A DNA stretch of 64,000 bases from Homarus americanus (GCF_018991925.1 NW_024748870.1:5571193-5635192), one strand, 5' to 3'; shown: positions 19,364-35,669, counted from the stretch's first letter. Numbers and translations: made by a program. Notes: generated from the letters alone by a model not told the origin.

Positions 19364-21424
19364 CATTCGATCTATCTCCTTTCTTGTCTGTCTTATATTT
19401 CGTATTGTGTAAGAGTCTCTGTCTGTCTACTCTTTCCATAACTTTCTTTTCATCTCACTCTATCTATCACCTTCTCACTCTCTCTCCTTCTATTGGTTCT
19501 TATATTCTTACTTACCCTAAATTTCTCTTTATATATGATAACCAAGGAAACTCAAGCTAAGCCCCCCTGTCAAAATCCCTCCCAAATTTGAAGTTAACAT
19601 TACGCTAAGCATCGCAATATCCACTCATGATACCATTTCTACATCAGTTTACTGCGCACGAATAAACAGATTTACATTTATTATTATAGCTATAAACTCC
19701 TCAAAAATATCAACAGACAGTTATAAAATATCACGATACTATCTAACTAATATAGCAAGATAAATGCATATACCTGGAGCAGTTGTGACGGGGAACTCTG
19801 CTGTATGTGTTATATACGAGGGAAATATGTTTTTGTGTGTGAGTGTAAAGTATGTGGCGGCCCGTCAGCTGCTGGCTTACAGGTGGTGACGCGACGGTGG
19901 TGAAACTGTGTAGTGCTGAGAGGCCAGGGCGTCGACAGCTCAGTCTCCGCTCTGGGGGCAACTCGCTCACTTTATTAATATTTCCCTGTATTATACCTGT
20001 CCGCCTTTTGTGATGAGAGTGATATCCTTATTAGTCGGCTAACAACCCGACATTTTTTTTATCAAGTCCCCGCATATATAGTTGCTGACAGGCCTCATTC
20101 TCCTCTCAATCATTCACCTCTCTGTTCGTTATTTCCCGTACGTATTATTCCCTTTCCCTCCTTGATTTTGTTCTCGATTATACCAACAACACTTCTCTTC
20201 CTTCTCTTCATTACTTTGCTTATTTCTTCTTTGTTTCTAACCACATTTTATTTCCGTGTTTGTGGGTGTTTCTTCACTCCCCATTTACTCTGTTTTGGCA
20301 CTTCTTCTGTATTACCTAAACATCCTTCTTCTTCCGTCTCCCTGCATTAGAGGTTCATACGCTCTCATTTCCCTAAGTTCTTAATATACAACAACCATTT
20401 TTTTTCTCAAAGTTCTATTGAACCGCAAAGATGAATCTCTGTTCTTTGTATCTACAAATAAAGAAACATTTGTCTTATAGTTCTGATTTTTAACAATTCT
20501 CCCAACTTTTGTCTTTCTTTCGTCAGTAGCTGATGCCCTTGGTTTCCTTCTTGAATAAATGGTGTCCTCTGAATATTCCGGCTACCATTTCAGATTCACC
20601 CACACCTTCGCAAATTCGAATTTGGTTCCTATTCAAATACTCAAAATTTTCTCCAACTCATCGCCATCATGTAAATTGTGTGAGAACGTCTAGATATATA
20701 ATACTTGAAATTGAGCACTTGTTCCCACGCGATATATATGCCAGGACTTCCTCTTGTTAAGTTCCTTCTTCGCCTATAATAACACCACTAAGCATAATCT
20801 AGAATTTGTATCTTTATTAACGGTGATTCGTCGACCAAATTTCCCTCGAAATTACGTGGAAACTCTCCAGTAACTGAAACCACGTCCTCTTATTCTAGCT
20901 ATATGGAAACGATTTTTTTTAAACCTAGCATTAATCTTTTTGATTAAGTTGATTTCCCACTTTATAGATTTCACTTGATTCTTGTTTGACTGACGGTCTG
21001 GTTTGTATACTCTTGTCTTCGTGGTATCTCTCTGGTGACCTTTTGTCATCCTGAGAATATTGTGTATTGGTCACCATCACAACACAGTCACACACTCTTC
21101 TTCTTACCCTCAATACACTAATATATGTGGGTTAATTTACCCTATACAGTACACAGTAAATCTACATGGAGGTCCAAATCTGTTTCATCTCAGGAGTGGA
21201 TAATAAACGTGTCACTAAGCTTTGGCACAGTTTCAAGGATGAACGAGGTGCAAGACTGTGTATCTTTAGGATCGAGGGCAGCGAGATATGAAAAAACACC
21301 CAGATAGGAATTCCGAATTCCTTGTTTGTCGCCTCAATTTTAGATTTTATGTATCAATAGCCAGGACCCTTAAGAGAGCAAGTCATTCTCACCTTCTTTC
21401 ATATATTCATGCCCCTTCAGTCCA

Positions 21425-21459
<35 letters not shown>

Positions 21460-22689
21460 TGTGCCTCACTATAATTGTCTCTCTCGCTGACTCCTTATTC
21501 AATATTCCTTTTCTCACCTTTTCTCTGTATTTAAGTTTAGACGACGACTTAAAACTTTTAATCCATCTTTACGGACTGTACTTAATTCCAAAGATCCGTT
21601 CTGATTTTATCCCCTCAGTATAGCCCTTACGAGTGAGTCCGGTATATCTCCGCCGTCTAAAAATATTTATCGTAGAATACATACTGTCTATCATAGCATA
21701 AATACATAAATAGTATTGAATACAAGGAAAAATACGAAACCTGAAAAATATGTATGGGAAAACAGGGAGAAGTCGGAATCTTACCTTAAACCTACTCTCC
21801 TAAAGTATGATGACTCGGAACCACCCACAAACAACCTTCGGTCTAACTCTGTCCATTCCATGAAAAGTGTCAATCGGGATAGGCTATGCTGTTCTACACG
21901 TTCACCTCACCGCTAGAGTTTTTGAGAAAATCTTTTTTTGGTCTTTTAGTTGTGTTCATTTTTTTTTCGGTTTGGATTATTTTTTTCCCCCAGTGCGTGA
22001 CTTTCTTTTTTCGCAAGCAGTGACCAGAAGCTTGATGTGGCTATTGGCGATTTATTGACTCACTTATATACAGAGGACAGGTACTGGAAACACAAAGTTG
22101 TAATATACTGGCGAGTGATGTGTGTGGGGGGAGGCGAGAACACAGAGAGAAAAAGAGATATTCCAGATGAATGTTTGGCGGCAGAAGAAAACTTAGTAAA
22201 CACAGACAAAATATATCTCCTTTATGTTGATAGTTTGACAGTTTTCCCAAGACTTACTCCAAGAAATTATTTTAAAATAGTAATAATTATTTTGTGTTAG
22301 CCTAGATGATTATTCCATATCTATAGTATACAAATAATTATGAATACCTCAAATTAAGAACAAGTGATCAACGATATGGAGAGCAAAGCATATTAAACCG
22401 CCTTACAGCCTCCCGACACAACCCGGATCACCACCAGGACAGAAGTGTAGCTCGATGGTAGTGTGTCAACCTGTCCAATGATCCAAGAATTTCTCTCTTG
22501 AAGGGACTAAGTATTATAGATATAGGCTTCGTTTTACTCCGTGTTTAAAATCAGTTTCCGATAACTATATGGAAGGCAGCATCCGGCGCGTCCAGTTAAT
22601 ACTGTCTGACCTTCTGTCGTTGTCTTCTGCTGGTATTAACTTAATACTTTATTCTAGTATTTTGTCTTTGTTTGTTTATTCAATTACTT
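19361..22689. other. Pyrimidine-leaning spacer with one GC-richer patch
   Basis: 19,843-19,975 is GC- and CpG-richer than its surroundings and could be part of an exon or promoter on either strand, but no product is recognised. A short (CT)n tract lies at 21,431-21,458. Short frames elsewhere have no coding character. Confidence 0.45.
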
Positions 22690-24942
<2,253 letters not shown>

Positions 24943-24966
<24 letters not shown>

Positions 24967-24969
24967 TAT

Positions 24970-25005
<36 letters not shown>
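24943..25005. repeat. (ATT)n(AGT)n, 5' flank of LINE
   Basis: About nine ATT triplets then about twelve AGT triplets, ending where LINE-like sequence begins. Confidence 0.95.
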
Positions 25006-26140
25006 GGGATTGCTGCCACCGAACATCAAAACTCAGTTACGCTCACGGTAGCCCTCACAGACCACATAATAGATTAGAACGCAACAGGGGAGGTGGATAC
25101 CAGTGAAGTAAACAAGATTCGAAGATCCATTACGACAGAACGACAGCACGGCCAAAGTGATAAGTTGCAGCAACTATTGCTGCAAGTACCAGAGAATTTG
25201 AAGAAAAAAAAGTAGCTATAGCACAGGAGGTGGGCGCCTCGAAATGGTTAACTACGTTACCGATTAGGGCAAATGGTTTCAGTCTCAATAAACAAGAATT
25301 TACAGATGCCAATGCTCTAAGGTACGGTAGGCCAGTAGAAGGTTTGCCCTCCCAATGCGTGTGTGGCTCTTCCTATGACGTCGATCACGCCATGGTGTGC
25401 AAGAAAGGGGGCTTTGTATGCATGAGGCATGACGAAGTAAGGGATCTCACAGCAAATATGTTGAAGGAAATCTGCCGTGATGTCAGGGTAGAACCGACCC
25501 TCCTTCCATTGGACGGTGAGAATTTCCAACATAGGACTTTTAACACATCCAACGAAGCCCATGTTGACGTCAGTGCTCGAGGATTCTGGACGCGGGGACA
25601 GAGAGCCTTCTTCGACATCAGGATTTTTGATCCCATGGCCCCATGTCACCGTAACTTAGCTCTCGATGCTGCACACAGGAGGAACGAGAACGACAAGATA
25701 AGGGCATACGGAGAGAGAATTCAGAACGTTGAACAAGGCAGCTTCACTCCTCTAGTGTTCACAACCTCTGGTGGGATGGGACCAAGTGTAAGATGTTTCT
25801 ACGCCAGACTCGGAGAGGTGATATCCGAACAGAAGCAGCAGCCCAGAAGTTATGTTACAGCCTGGATAAGATGTCAACTGTCTTTCTCTCTCCTTAGGTC
25901 GGTTTTGCTCTGCCTCAGAGGAACGAGAGCATCGGCCCCAAAGCCGACAGCAGTTGTAGATATTGACTATGAGGCTTCAGTCACTGAATGCCGCATAGAT
26001 CTGCAGCTCAACTAACTCAACACAGCTAGGATAGCTACTTATGTATTAGGATATTTAATTTTAAGGTAATAAAATGGCGGCAAAGGTATGGCTATAAGGG
26101 GAGGATGAAGGCCATATTTAAAAAAAATAAAATAATAATG
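25006..26140 (+). mobile_element. 5'-truncated non-LTR retrotransposon with restriction-like endonuclease
   Basis: A 1.13-kb insert between two ATT/AGT triplet microsatellites. It has a decayed 5' part (25,006-25,163; frame stops at 25,104, 25,158 and 25,161), an open C-terminal coding part (25,164-26,015), and a 3' untranslated region of about 100 bp ending in an A-rich tail near 26,119-26,140. Missing 5' sequence, a 3'-anchored end and an A-rich tail are the usual result of target-primed reverse transcription. Some LINEs of this endonuclease class (Dong in the R4 clade) insert into TAA repeats, which fits the flanks. No clean target-site duplication can be read because the flanks are repetitive. 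Confidence 0.8.
25164..26015 (+). pseudogene. C-terminal fragment of a LINE polyprotein: zinc knuckle plus restriction-like endonuclease
   Basis: The frame is open from a stop at 25,161-25,163 to TAA at 26,013 (283 codons). The GTG at 25,230 is only the first start-like codon; the fragment lacks a true start and the reverse transcriptase. Numbering from 25,230: GASKWLTTLPI (2-12) and DANALRYG (26-33) form the conserved post-RT linker; C43-x-C45-x7-H53-x3-C57 is a CCHC knuckle; D113 (HVDV) and D129-I-R131 (FFDIR) are spaced like the PD-(D/E)xK active site; SFTPLVFTTSGGMGP (171-185) and LSFSLLRSVLLCLRG (217-231) are conserved tail blocks. The family is known from invertebrates such as cnidarians and sponges (recalled, not searched). 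Codon use and GC content stand out sharply from the AT-rich surroundings. An A-run at 25,204-25,211 is a likely frameshift point. Confidence 0.8.
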
Positions 26141-26215
26141 AAAGTAGTAGTCGTAGTAGTAGTGTTGTTGTTATTATTATAATTATTATTATTATTATTA
26201 TTATTATTAATATAT
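26141..26215. repeat. (AGT)n-(GTT)n-(ATT)n, 3' flank of LINE
   Basis: Imperfect AGT triplets, three GTT, then ATT to about 26,210: the same triplets as the 5' flank, in reverse order. Confidence 0.9.
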
Positions 26216-26954
26216 TTGTCATTATTTTTAACTGATATAATTTTTTTTAATAATTATTGTAATGCAAAGGAGACAAAATCAAATTAAATAATGAAATACA
26301 AAAAGTCGACAGCTACATTAGTAAGCAGAGCACTGTGGCCAAGAAACATGGCATTCTTTAGTGATATTAGTCATATATCAAAATGCTTTTTAAATAGCAA
26401 AGCCTCTTGTTCAGTTATAAAACAAGACAGGCAATCCCCAAAAAGAGACAAACTTACATCACACAAATAAAAAATCATAAAACCCGTCTTATTAAATTGG
26501 TAAATGACGTGTTAGATAGCAAAAATATTTGGAAAAGTTCAGTAAAATTTATATAATCTATAGTAGGATGCCGTTCTACCTGGCTTAATTTAAGATGTCG
26601 TCAAAAGGTACCATAAGAAATTCTCGAAATAGTTTAAATAAAAAACATCGTATGATGAGGAATATCAAAGACGTTATCGTTACAAAGTTTGTTTCGTATA
26701 GTGTTTTCTGTCCAGCGTGATTATCGATAATTCCTTGAAATTAAAAAGAAAAACTACGTAGTTAAGGACAGTACGTGGAGGTCAACCCTGTCTTAGTAAA
26801 ACAGACAAGGTGCAAAAGCTCTCGTGAACCAGAACACTCTGGCCCGTGTAGCAGAGTATTTCACACTTGTACTACAACTCAAGCCGATAGTCCTAAAAAT
26901 CTAGAAAACACTACATGAAACCTCACACACAAATATTCCCTTTCTCTTACAAAG

Positions 26955-26956
<2 letters not shown>
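26216..26956. other. AT-rich spacer, nothing recognised
   Basis: No coding or repeat signal. Confidence 0.6.

Positions 26957-27049
<93 letters not shown>
26957..27049. repeat. (AT)n microsatellite
   Basis: About 46 TA units. Confidence 0.97.
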
Positions 27050-27053
<4 letters not shown>

Positions 27054-27475
27054 GATTGAGATACAGGGTAATTGGAAGATTTTCAGTATTTACTTGTGTA
27101 TAGAACACAAAATAATAGGATAAATATCACTTTAACTATACTAAACGATCATCACTACTAACTTATTTAATCTATTAAGGATTACACGATAATAGATGAT
27201 CATTCTTGATTTTCAAAAGTCATTGTTAATGACGAAATTAAACCTTGGTTACGGTGTTTAAAGACCCGTTTGATGAAAGACCTACTCGCTCATGTAACAA
27301 AGCAACAGTAAGGGAGAATTTGGCTGGGTGAATAGAGCAAACGACGCCTTTAAGGCTTAAATGGTAAAGTTTCAGTGTTGATATATATGCGCTAATATCC
27401 AAAGATCTATGACAAAAAATGTGATAATTATTTGGCAAAAGAACTTTGATTTTGAAGGCTTATTCGGCTAATTAT

Positions 27476-27478
<3 letters not shown>
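27050..27478. other. AT-rich spacer
   Basis: Nothing recognised. Confidence 0.6.

Positions 27479-27565
<87 letters not shown>
27479..27565. repeat. (AT)n, left flank of copy C
   Basis: About 43 TA units. Confidence 0.97.
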
Positions 27566-27568
<3 letters not shown>

Positions 27569-27621
27569 AGTAAATTACTGTAGGTATATAGGTGAGTACA
27601 GTCTGTACTCATGAAGATGTG

Positions 27622-27625
<4 letters not shown>
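27566..27625 (-). mobile_element. Fold-back element copy C, internally deleted
   Basis: Only 60 bp remain: the outer tail GCAAGTAAATTACTGTAGG, then a jump to the central palindrome GAGTACAG-T-CTGTACTC and a piece of right arm (ATGAAGATGTGAATT). The middle of the left arm, including the hammerhead-like core, is lost. It still lies within an (AT)n tract and in the same orientation as copies B and D. Confidence 0.75.

Positions 27626-27678
<53 letters not shown>
27626..27678. repeat. (AT)n, right flank of copy C
   Basis: About 26 TA units. Confidence 0.97.
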
Positions 27679-27682
<4 letters not shown>

Positions 27683-30077
27683 CAGGAGAACTAATATGTC
27701 ACTCCGTTATACATAATGATATGAAAAACTGCGACTGAACCTCTATATAACAATATTTTGTTCCGGGAAAGCAAAAGTGCGTTTTTAGCTGGCTCGTTAG
27801 AAAGGTTTACGTCTGTTAAACAATTAAAATAGTAGTATCATCACATAAAAATTACACTCATTTAGGTGAATTGCAGATTTTTATGAAATTTTTTATTTCA
27901 GCTCAGCTTACTTAGAGACATTTTTCATTATTATGTGTTAGTCTTCATGGGTTATCTACCTCCACCTCTTCTCGCTTTTGTCGCCTCTCATAATGTTCGC
28001 GTCAAACTCGTTATTATCTTTCGTTCTCTCTTTTTCTTGAATATCAAATCTCCATCAAATCCATTTTAAATATCATATCTTTATTCACTCAATCTCAGCT
28101 GTCAGGTCTTTATCGAAGTAGAAAGATAAATAATAAGACGCCAACAAGATTCTATCCACAAGAGTTAGGATCGTTCAAGAGGACGTTCTATCTTACTTTC
28201 TCACCTGTCTACTTGCCCTAAATACTCATCAACACACCTGAGTAGTGATCTATATTGTTGTAATTGAGAAAGACTACCGAAAATATACTAACAGAGGTGG
28301 TGAGGTCTTATGAGGTAATGGTTTTCTCAAAGATGCCCTGAGCTGGAAATTATATAAAATGTGAGAAAATATCTAATGGATTTTATAGATACGGTAATTT
28401 AACGTCTGAAGAGCTGCAGGACGCCATCGTGTAATTAAAGGGACTGCTCTCTTCTCCCCTGACAATGAACAATATGATGATTTAATCTTAGTGTGTGAGG
28501 GTCCAGACTTAAACCATAGTAGGGGAGGAAAGATGCGTGAAACACTTAGACTTCTGAAAACTTTCTCCATTTGGTTATTCAGTAAAATTTATAGATAGCG
28601 TAATAAGGACTCAGTTGATCATGAGTTATACGCGCGTAACTTCTGAGTCTGGAGACGAGAGTATTGTAATTTAATGACATATATCCAATAAGACTTGCAC
28701 ACTAGCAATTGACACCATTAGAAATAAAATAATTAACACCCAGAACTCCACGATGAATTATCCTTGGTTGTCACATTTCAAGATTTTTTTTTTATTATTA
28801 TTTTCGATACATTCCTGGGTAATTTTAGCGTCTACTTAAATATTATATAAATATTAAAATATAAAATAATGTATGTCTAGTCTTTAATCGAACATTATAA
28901 ACACTTGATATAGAATTAATTTCTGAATTACAATTATTTACGTAGAAACTCGTAAATCGTGAAATTATTTACAAATACGTGAAGAGTTTTTACAGTAAAT
29001 TCGCTTCCATGCCTTCAAGAACTCGTAAATTGGTTGGTAATTTACACACTACTTGTTCTCGCCGATTAAAAAAATGGAAAGAGAAAGAAAAACGTATGCT
29101 CCGAGCGTCACCAAGCGATAGGACATTATTAAGAATAAAAAAAATTTAAATTTCTTAAAACTGCATCAATTAGTCATTTGCAAATACCTGCATTGTGAAT
29201 GTTTATAGGTTGATCGCTTCTCATGGCATCATAACACTTATGAGAGTTTCTTTTTCTTCCTTTTCAACTTCGTATTTTTTATTATTTTCCTCATGTACGG
29301 GAAGAATTAGTTGTCAGAATTATCAGTCTTATAAATGCTGTTACTGGGGAAATTATACATAGACGTCTAGACGCTGGAAACACGATAAATGATAATCTTT
29401 ATTTAATAAAAATGTGCTATAGCTTTATATAAGAATAATTCGTAAGATAAGGTAGAGGAAATCTTACCTCCTCAGTGACCAATACGCCTATATAATCGGG
29501 AAATGTATTGAAAGCTTACGAATAATTATGTACAGATCTAATTGAAATAATAAATCCATTCATTTATTACAGCAACAATTCTTTATTATCTAAAAAAAAA
29601 AGTTTACTTTTTGCCTTAAAGCGACCCGAAATTCCTCGCTAAATCGTCATTGGGTAAATTATATACATATATATAGTGGGGTTTTCAAAGAGAACAATGT
29701 TATATATTTGAACATTCCTTTGCGTGATATAAATCATCACATCACAGAACATTTTCAAATGAAATCATCAGAGCTTGGCATCTTACCAACAGTGTGTAAA
29801 GGGAAAGGTTTCTGCAGTGGTTCACTGAGGTCTCTCAGTACTAGCTTGTCTTGAAAATTTGGATGTTTTCACAATCAAATACTCAGAGACTTCGCCGATC
29901 TCAGCAGGCAGGCAGAATACAAAACTTTACTCTTGGCAAATATACATAACAAGCAGATTTGATATACTGTATATCCTTGCAAATCATGTTGAGTAAACAG
30001 TTGTTGCTATTGAACATACAGCCGATGGAGGTGAAGGATGTTATTGCTATCAAGAAAACCTTAAGATTATTACAAGT
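27679..30077. other. AT-rich spacer, nothing recognised
   Basis: 2.4 kb without repeat, RNA gene or coding-like frame. Confidence 0.6.
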
Positions 30078-30161
30078 GAACTTAACAGTGTTCATTATTA
30101 TTGATGAACTTAACAGTGTTCATTATTATTGATGAACTTAACAGTGTTCATTATTATTGAT
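30078..30161. repeat. Three perfect 28-bp tandem copies
   Basis: GAACTTAACAGTG-TTCATTATTATTGAT repeats exactly at 30,078, 30,106 and 30,134. Identity implies a recent duplication. Confidence 0.95.
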
Positions 30162-31319
30162 GACACCGATTTATTGATATTATTAACATTTTAGGTTGAC
30201 AACGACAACGAAGCAAACCCTGATTTCAGTCAAAACAGGAATTGATGCAGCGTTAGGTTTTATGTAGTGGGAGGGCGAAACCATCCAAGGGCGTGATGCT
30301 GTCTCAACACAAAAGGTCTCATGTCCTAATGCTTAGAAACAGACCAAATACAAAGTACAACGAACTGCAAATCGGATAGAAATTCTTCGCTTCACTGTAC
30401 TTACAAACAAAGTGAAAACCTGAGATAACTTGCGAGTACATCATCTAGTAAGCTCCTGAACAACACATAAAGACAGAACTTGCAGCTGGTCGAAGAAGAA
30501 CATTGCATTATTCCTTGTAAGTGTTGGGCTGAACGCGAAAATGGACGCGCCATCATAACCCAGTAATAAATTAAAATATACCCCACTAAACTACTCTAAT
30601 GGCACAATAATGTGTATAGGCTAGAAGTTCATTAACGAATATCTTTAAAATCTTTCTATTTAAATCAGTGTCGACGTGCATGTATTTAAAGAAAAGAATA
30701 AGTATGAGTTTTTAAATCTGGTCTTAGAAACTGTATATTGTGTATTTGCATAAATTTTCTGAAAGGAGCTTGTTGAAAATAATTCCAACTTTATTTCAAA
30801 TTATATTTCTTAATCTACAGTACATAAAAAGATACACCACAAAATTAAAGCTTACTACAATTCGATGTATTTTCTTGGGAGTTTATTAAGTAGCAATTTA
30901 TATAGTATGATTGAAATTGTACCTTAACATATATACTCTTGGGGAGATATCTTTCTTTAACTTTTTAATATTAAAAGATTAGTGCACAGACAAATAAGCT
31001 GTTTTAAGACAACTATGTCAATTACCACTGGCCAGGAAGTCATCACACTCGCAAGCAAACATAAGTTTCTCCTTTACAACACTGTTTATAAAATAGTAAC
31101 TGTGACGTCATCTCACTGGAACATAATCACACCTACACAAATCTACAAAAAAAAGTCACAAAAATGATATGTACCGCAAACCTTTTATAAGTCATAAGTA
31201 ATCACATATATTCAGTTGTAGATTCTAGTTCATCTGTTTATGTCAGCCTATTGCTCTTTGTCTATTTAATTTTTCGCCCGTCTCCTCTCCTTTATTTATA
31301 TATCTTGGTTGAACACCTA
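30162..31319. other. AT-rich spacer, nothing recognised
   Basis: No coding or repeat signal. Confidence 0.6.
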
Positions 31320-32300
31320 CTCTAACGCTCTCCCCAGCCACCATCAACACTATACACCTGCCTCCTTCTCACGCACCTGTGTACCTCTCATAGAAATACC
31401 TGCCCCCTCACACACACACACACACACACACCAGTTATAATTTCACGTATACAATATTCACTCTCTCAACTTTGTCACTCCTTCACACAAACAAAATACT
31501 TCTCACAAGTACGTGGTCTCCTTTCACACTTTTCTAATGTGAGACTGAAAATTATCTCGAGTACACTTGTCCCTGTCTCCCACTCCCCTCATACACGTGT
31601 CACACACTCCCTTACACATCCATTCCTATTTCATACACACAAAAACTTCTTTTCCACACACCTGTCCCTATCTCAAATACGAAACATTTCCTTCCATACA
31701 CACTTACGTCCCCCTTACACATCTGTTATTGTCTCATTCACACAAAAGTCACACACACACTCACACACACACACACACACACACACACAAATACACATCT
31801 TTCTTACGTTCATTCATAAACTATCTTATCATACAAACGTGCTCCCGTTTCTCACACACACACACACACACTCAAAATTGCCTGTTACACATCTGTCTCT
31901 GTCTCAAACATATAAAATTTCCTCCTCTTACAGACACTTGTTTCCCCCTCTCACAATTTCCTTCTTTCACACTCGGTTTTTCCTCTCTTACAAGACTGCA
32001 CTCTTCCCCTACTCATTCTCCTCTCACAAACACCTGCCTCATTCTCCTACACCTTCTCCCCTATCATTGATTTACTTCCCTCACACACCTGTGCTTCTCT
32101 TACATACACCTGCCACTATTCACAAACATCAGGTTCTCTTGCTCTCTCTCACACACACACACATACAAATACCTTCCTTCCCCCCTCTCATAAAAACCTG
32201 TTCCTCACACATCCCCCCTTACAAACACTTGATCCCGACACGCACACACACACACACACACACATACATACTTCCCCCTCATACTCTCCCGCAGTCCATC
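31320..32300. repeat. Degenerate CA/CT-rich tandem DNA
   Basis: About 1 kb of C/T/A-rich DNA in which CACAC, ACCTG(T/C)C and TCTCA words recur every 30-40 bp, with pure (CA)n islands at 31,751-31,790, 31,856-31,871 and 32,239-32,263. All three plus frames stay open for long stretches (up to 275 codons rich in His, Ser, Thr, Leu and Pro) because G is scarce and stops are rare; this is not a gene. Confidence 0.7.
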
Positions 32301-32317
32301 TTCCTGCTGTCATCTCA

Positions 32318-32500
32318 CTCTCTCACCCATGATCACCACACACCCATGACCAACACACACCCATGAGCACCATACACTTATAACCACCACACACCTATAA
32401 CTACCACACAGCCAATGACCACCACACAACCCATGACCACCAAACAACCCATGATCACCGCACCCATGATCACCACACAGCCCATGACATCCCATGATGC
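32318..32500. repeat. ~17-bp minisatellite (CCATGACCACCACACA)
   Basis: About ten imperfect units of CCCATGA(C/T)CACCACACA and variants. Confidence 0.8.
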
Positions 32501-32533
32501 TCTTAACTGAACCACCTATCTTGTCTTAAACGA

Positions 32534-32534
<1 letters not shown>

Positions 32535-32568
<34 letters not shown>

Positions 32569-32593
32569 GTCTATCTGTCTGTCTGTCTGTCTG
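32535..32593. repeat. (GTCT)n microsatellite
   Basis: About 14 tetranucleotide units with two ATCT variants. Confidence 0.95.
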
Positions 32594-32799
32594 AATTCCT
32601 TAATCATCTACCCATTTATCGCTCTTGTTTAAGTATCTCTCTATCCGTTTAACTATTTGTATACATCAATTTATCTTTCTATTTGACAATCTATCATCAA
32701 TTTGTTTTGTTTACATATTTATCAGTCTCTCTCTCACATCAACATACGTTAAATAATTCATTATCTTCTCTGCTCTCAGTCTCTGTATTTACATTTCAT

Positions 32800-33200
32800 G
32801 GAGATAGACGAGGAAGAAAGATAAAGAAGAGGAGGAGAAGAAAAGGACGAGGATAAGGATGAGGAAAAGGAGTAGGAGGAAGAAATATATGTTAAAAAAG
32901 AGGAAAAATTGATAAGAAAGAAGCGGGAAGATGAGAATGTGTGGTGCAGGAAGGAGAAGAGAATGATGAGGAGAATGAAGAAGGCAATGGTAAGGAAAAA
33001 GAAGGGAGGAAGGACAGAATAAACACTAAGAAAGGGGTAGAAAGGTGTAAACAATAAGGAGATACTGAAGAAGTAGGAAGACGAAGAGAATGAATAGATA
33101 CAAAAGGAGAAGGAGGAAGATAAACGGAAGGAGGAGGAGGAGGAGGAGGAGGAGGAGGAGGAGGAGGAGGAGGAGGAAGAGGAAGTAGGAGGTGGGGAAG
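32800..33200. repeat. Homopurine-rich block with (AGG)n core
   Basis: 400 bp of almost pure purine on + (GAAGAGGA-type words), with uninterrupted AGG triplets at 33,130-33,177. Ser- and Pro-rich minus frames are artefacts. Mirror-like homopurine DNA of this kind can form triplex structure. Confidence 0.85.
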
Positions 33201-34686
33201 CGACAAGAGAAGCAGCACGACTCAATGGGTTTACTTTATTGCAATTTCCCTACGAACACTGCCATTATTCCGCTTCCACCATTTGCATGTTGTGCATAAA
33301 TTCTCTCTGTTATCATCGACAGCCTACGATAAAGTCAAGGCAGTATTGTTCCATTAAAAAGTGTCAATGACTGTGTGTGTGTCTAGCCTTGTTGTAGATG
33401 GGGGGGATATCTTTCGCCAGCCGTAGAAATGTTGTTTAGTTATCGTAGTCTTAATAATAATAATGATAATAATAATAATATAAATATGAATAACCCTTGG
33501 AGACCAGAGTCAAAGTAAACAATAAATTTAAAACACTACTGCCGTTTTTTTTTTCATTCTTCTTGCCCATAGTATAATTTGTCTTAAGCAAAAAATAAAT
33601 CCTTAAATTTTCGTATTTACACATTAGTGATATTCTAACCAGGAGTTTTTACCAAGATGTAGGTTATTTTCATTCACGCTCAACCATTAGTCACTAGAGA
33701 CTCTCAGAAGTTGCATGCAGTTCGCCCTTCCTCCAGACCAATACCTGGATCTCTTGAGGATCAGGGTCATGTACCTCAATAAGAGACACCAACTTCTGGG
33801 TAGTTTTGCTGTTGGGTGTGTATAACAACCTCCCCAAAATTAAAATATGGGAAAATTTAGTTAAAGAAACGGGTAAGGGATATATCTTTTTTCACCGACT
33901 TTACAACCGATTCTCATGTTGTCCATCCGTTTAACATGCTTGTCTACATCTTCAAGTCTGAGGAGTGAGAAGATGAAACATCGATACTCGTTTTTTTTTT
34001 TTTTTGTCTTTTATAGGTGTTTTCCTGGTGTCGATAGCTGTTGGGGCGTTACAAACACAGTTAAAGATTTTGCTCCAATATCGTCCCTGTTTCTGGTGCT
34101 AACGTGTTGAGGCAGAGCTGAACCTGTGTGTGAATTTCCCTCACAGTACTGTGCACGTTGTTCACTTTAAATATATTTTATTGTCAAACCTCCTCGCTCG
34201 GAAGTCAAGAAATTGAATTTTTACGTTTTATTTTCGGTTACCTTTTAACCCTTTCCTATGGCGGCCGTTGTGATGTCTGCCAAGTACAGGCTGCCCGGCC
34301 GGTCTTACTCCAGGGCATTACCGAGTCTTACTCATACCACGAAAAAAAGGCATTAAATTTCTCGGAGGCTGATGAGTGAATTAGAATAAATAATGACAAT
34401 AGTCAGGGTTCTCATTAGAGGCGGGTAGCCGGGTTAATTACCCGGTCATCGACGGCAGATCACCCGCCCAACACTCTCTTAACTAACACTTAAATACCAG
34501 CATAATTATACAAAATCATGCCGAAAAATTAATTATAATTTTTGTTTCTTGGTATATGTAAAACAGTGTGCCATAGAACATCTCATTTCAGTTATTCAGG
34601 TGACATACATGCGGCCCCTGGCAACCTTCCCACCATTCTGGACAAATTGGCGATAATTCTGAAATGAACTGAAAGCCCTGATGCTG

Positions 34687-34689
<3 letters not shown>
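33201..34689. other. AT-rich spacer
   Basis: Short TAA-rich tract at 33,452-33,490 and a T-run at 33,991-34,005. 34,255-34,330 is slightly GC-richer. No gene recognised. Confidence 0.55.

Positions 34690-34741
<52 letters not shown>
34690..34741. repeat. (GT)n microsatellite
   Basis: About 26 GT units. Confidence 0.97.

Positions 34742-35669
<928 letters not shown>

Noticed and set aside
25317..25649. 110-codon minus-strand open frame inside the LINE
   Set aside because: Antisense shadow of the LINE endonuclease coding frame, which carries the recognisable motifs.
31539..32366. 275-codon plus-strand open frame rich in His, Ser, Thr and Leu
   Set aside because: It lies in CA/CT-rich tandem DNA, and other frames are also long. 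Stop codons are rare because of composition, and no domain is visible.
34360..34420. CTGATGAGT at 34,368 as a hammerhead core
   Set aside because: No GAAA box at the required distance and no closing stems.
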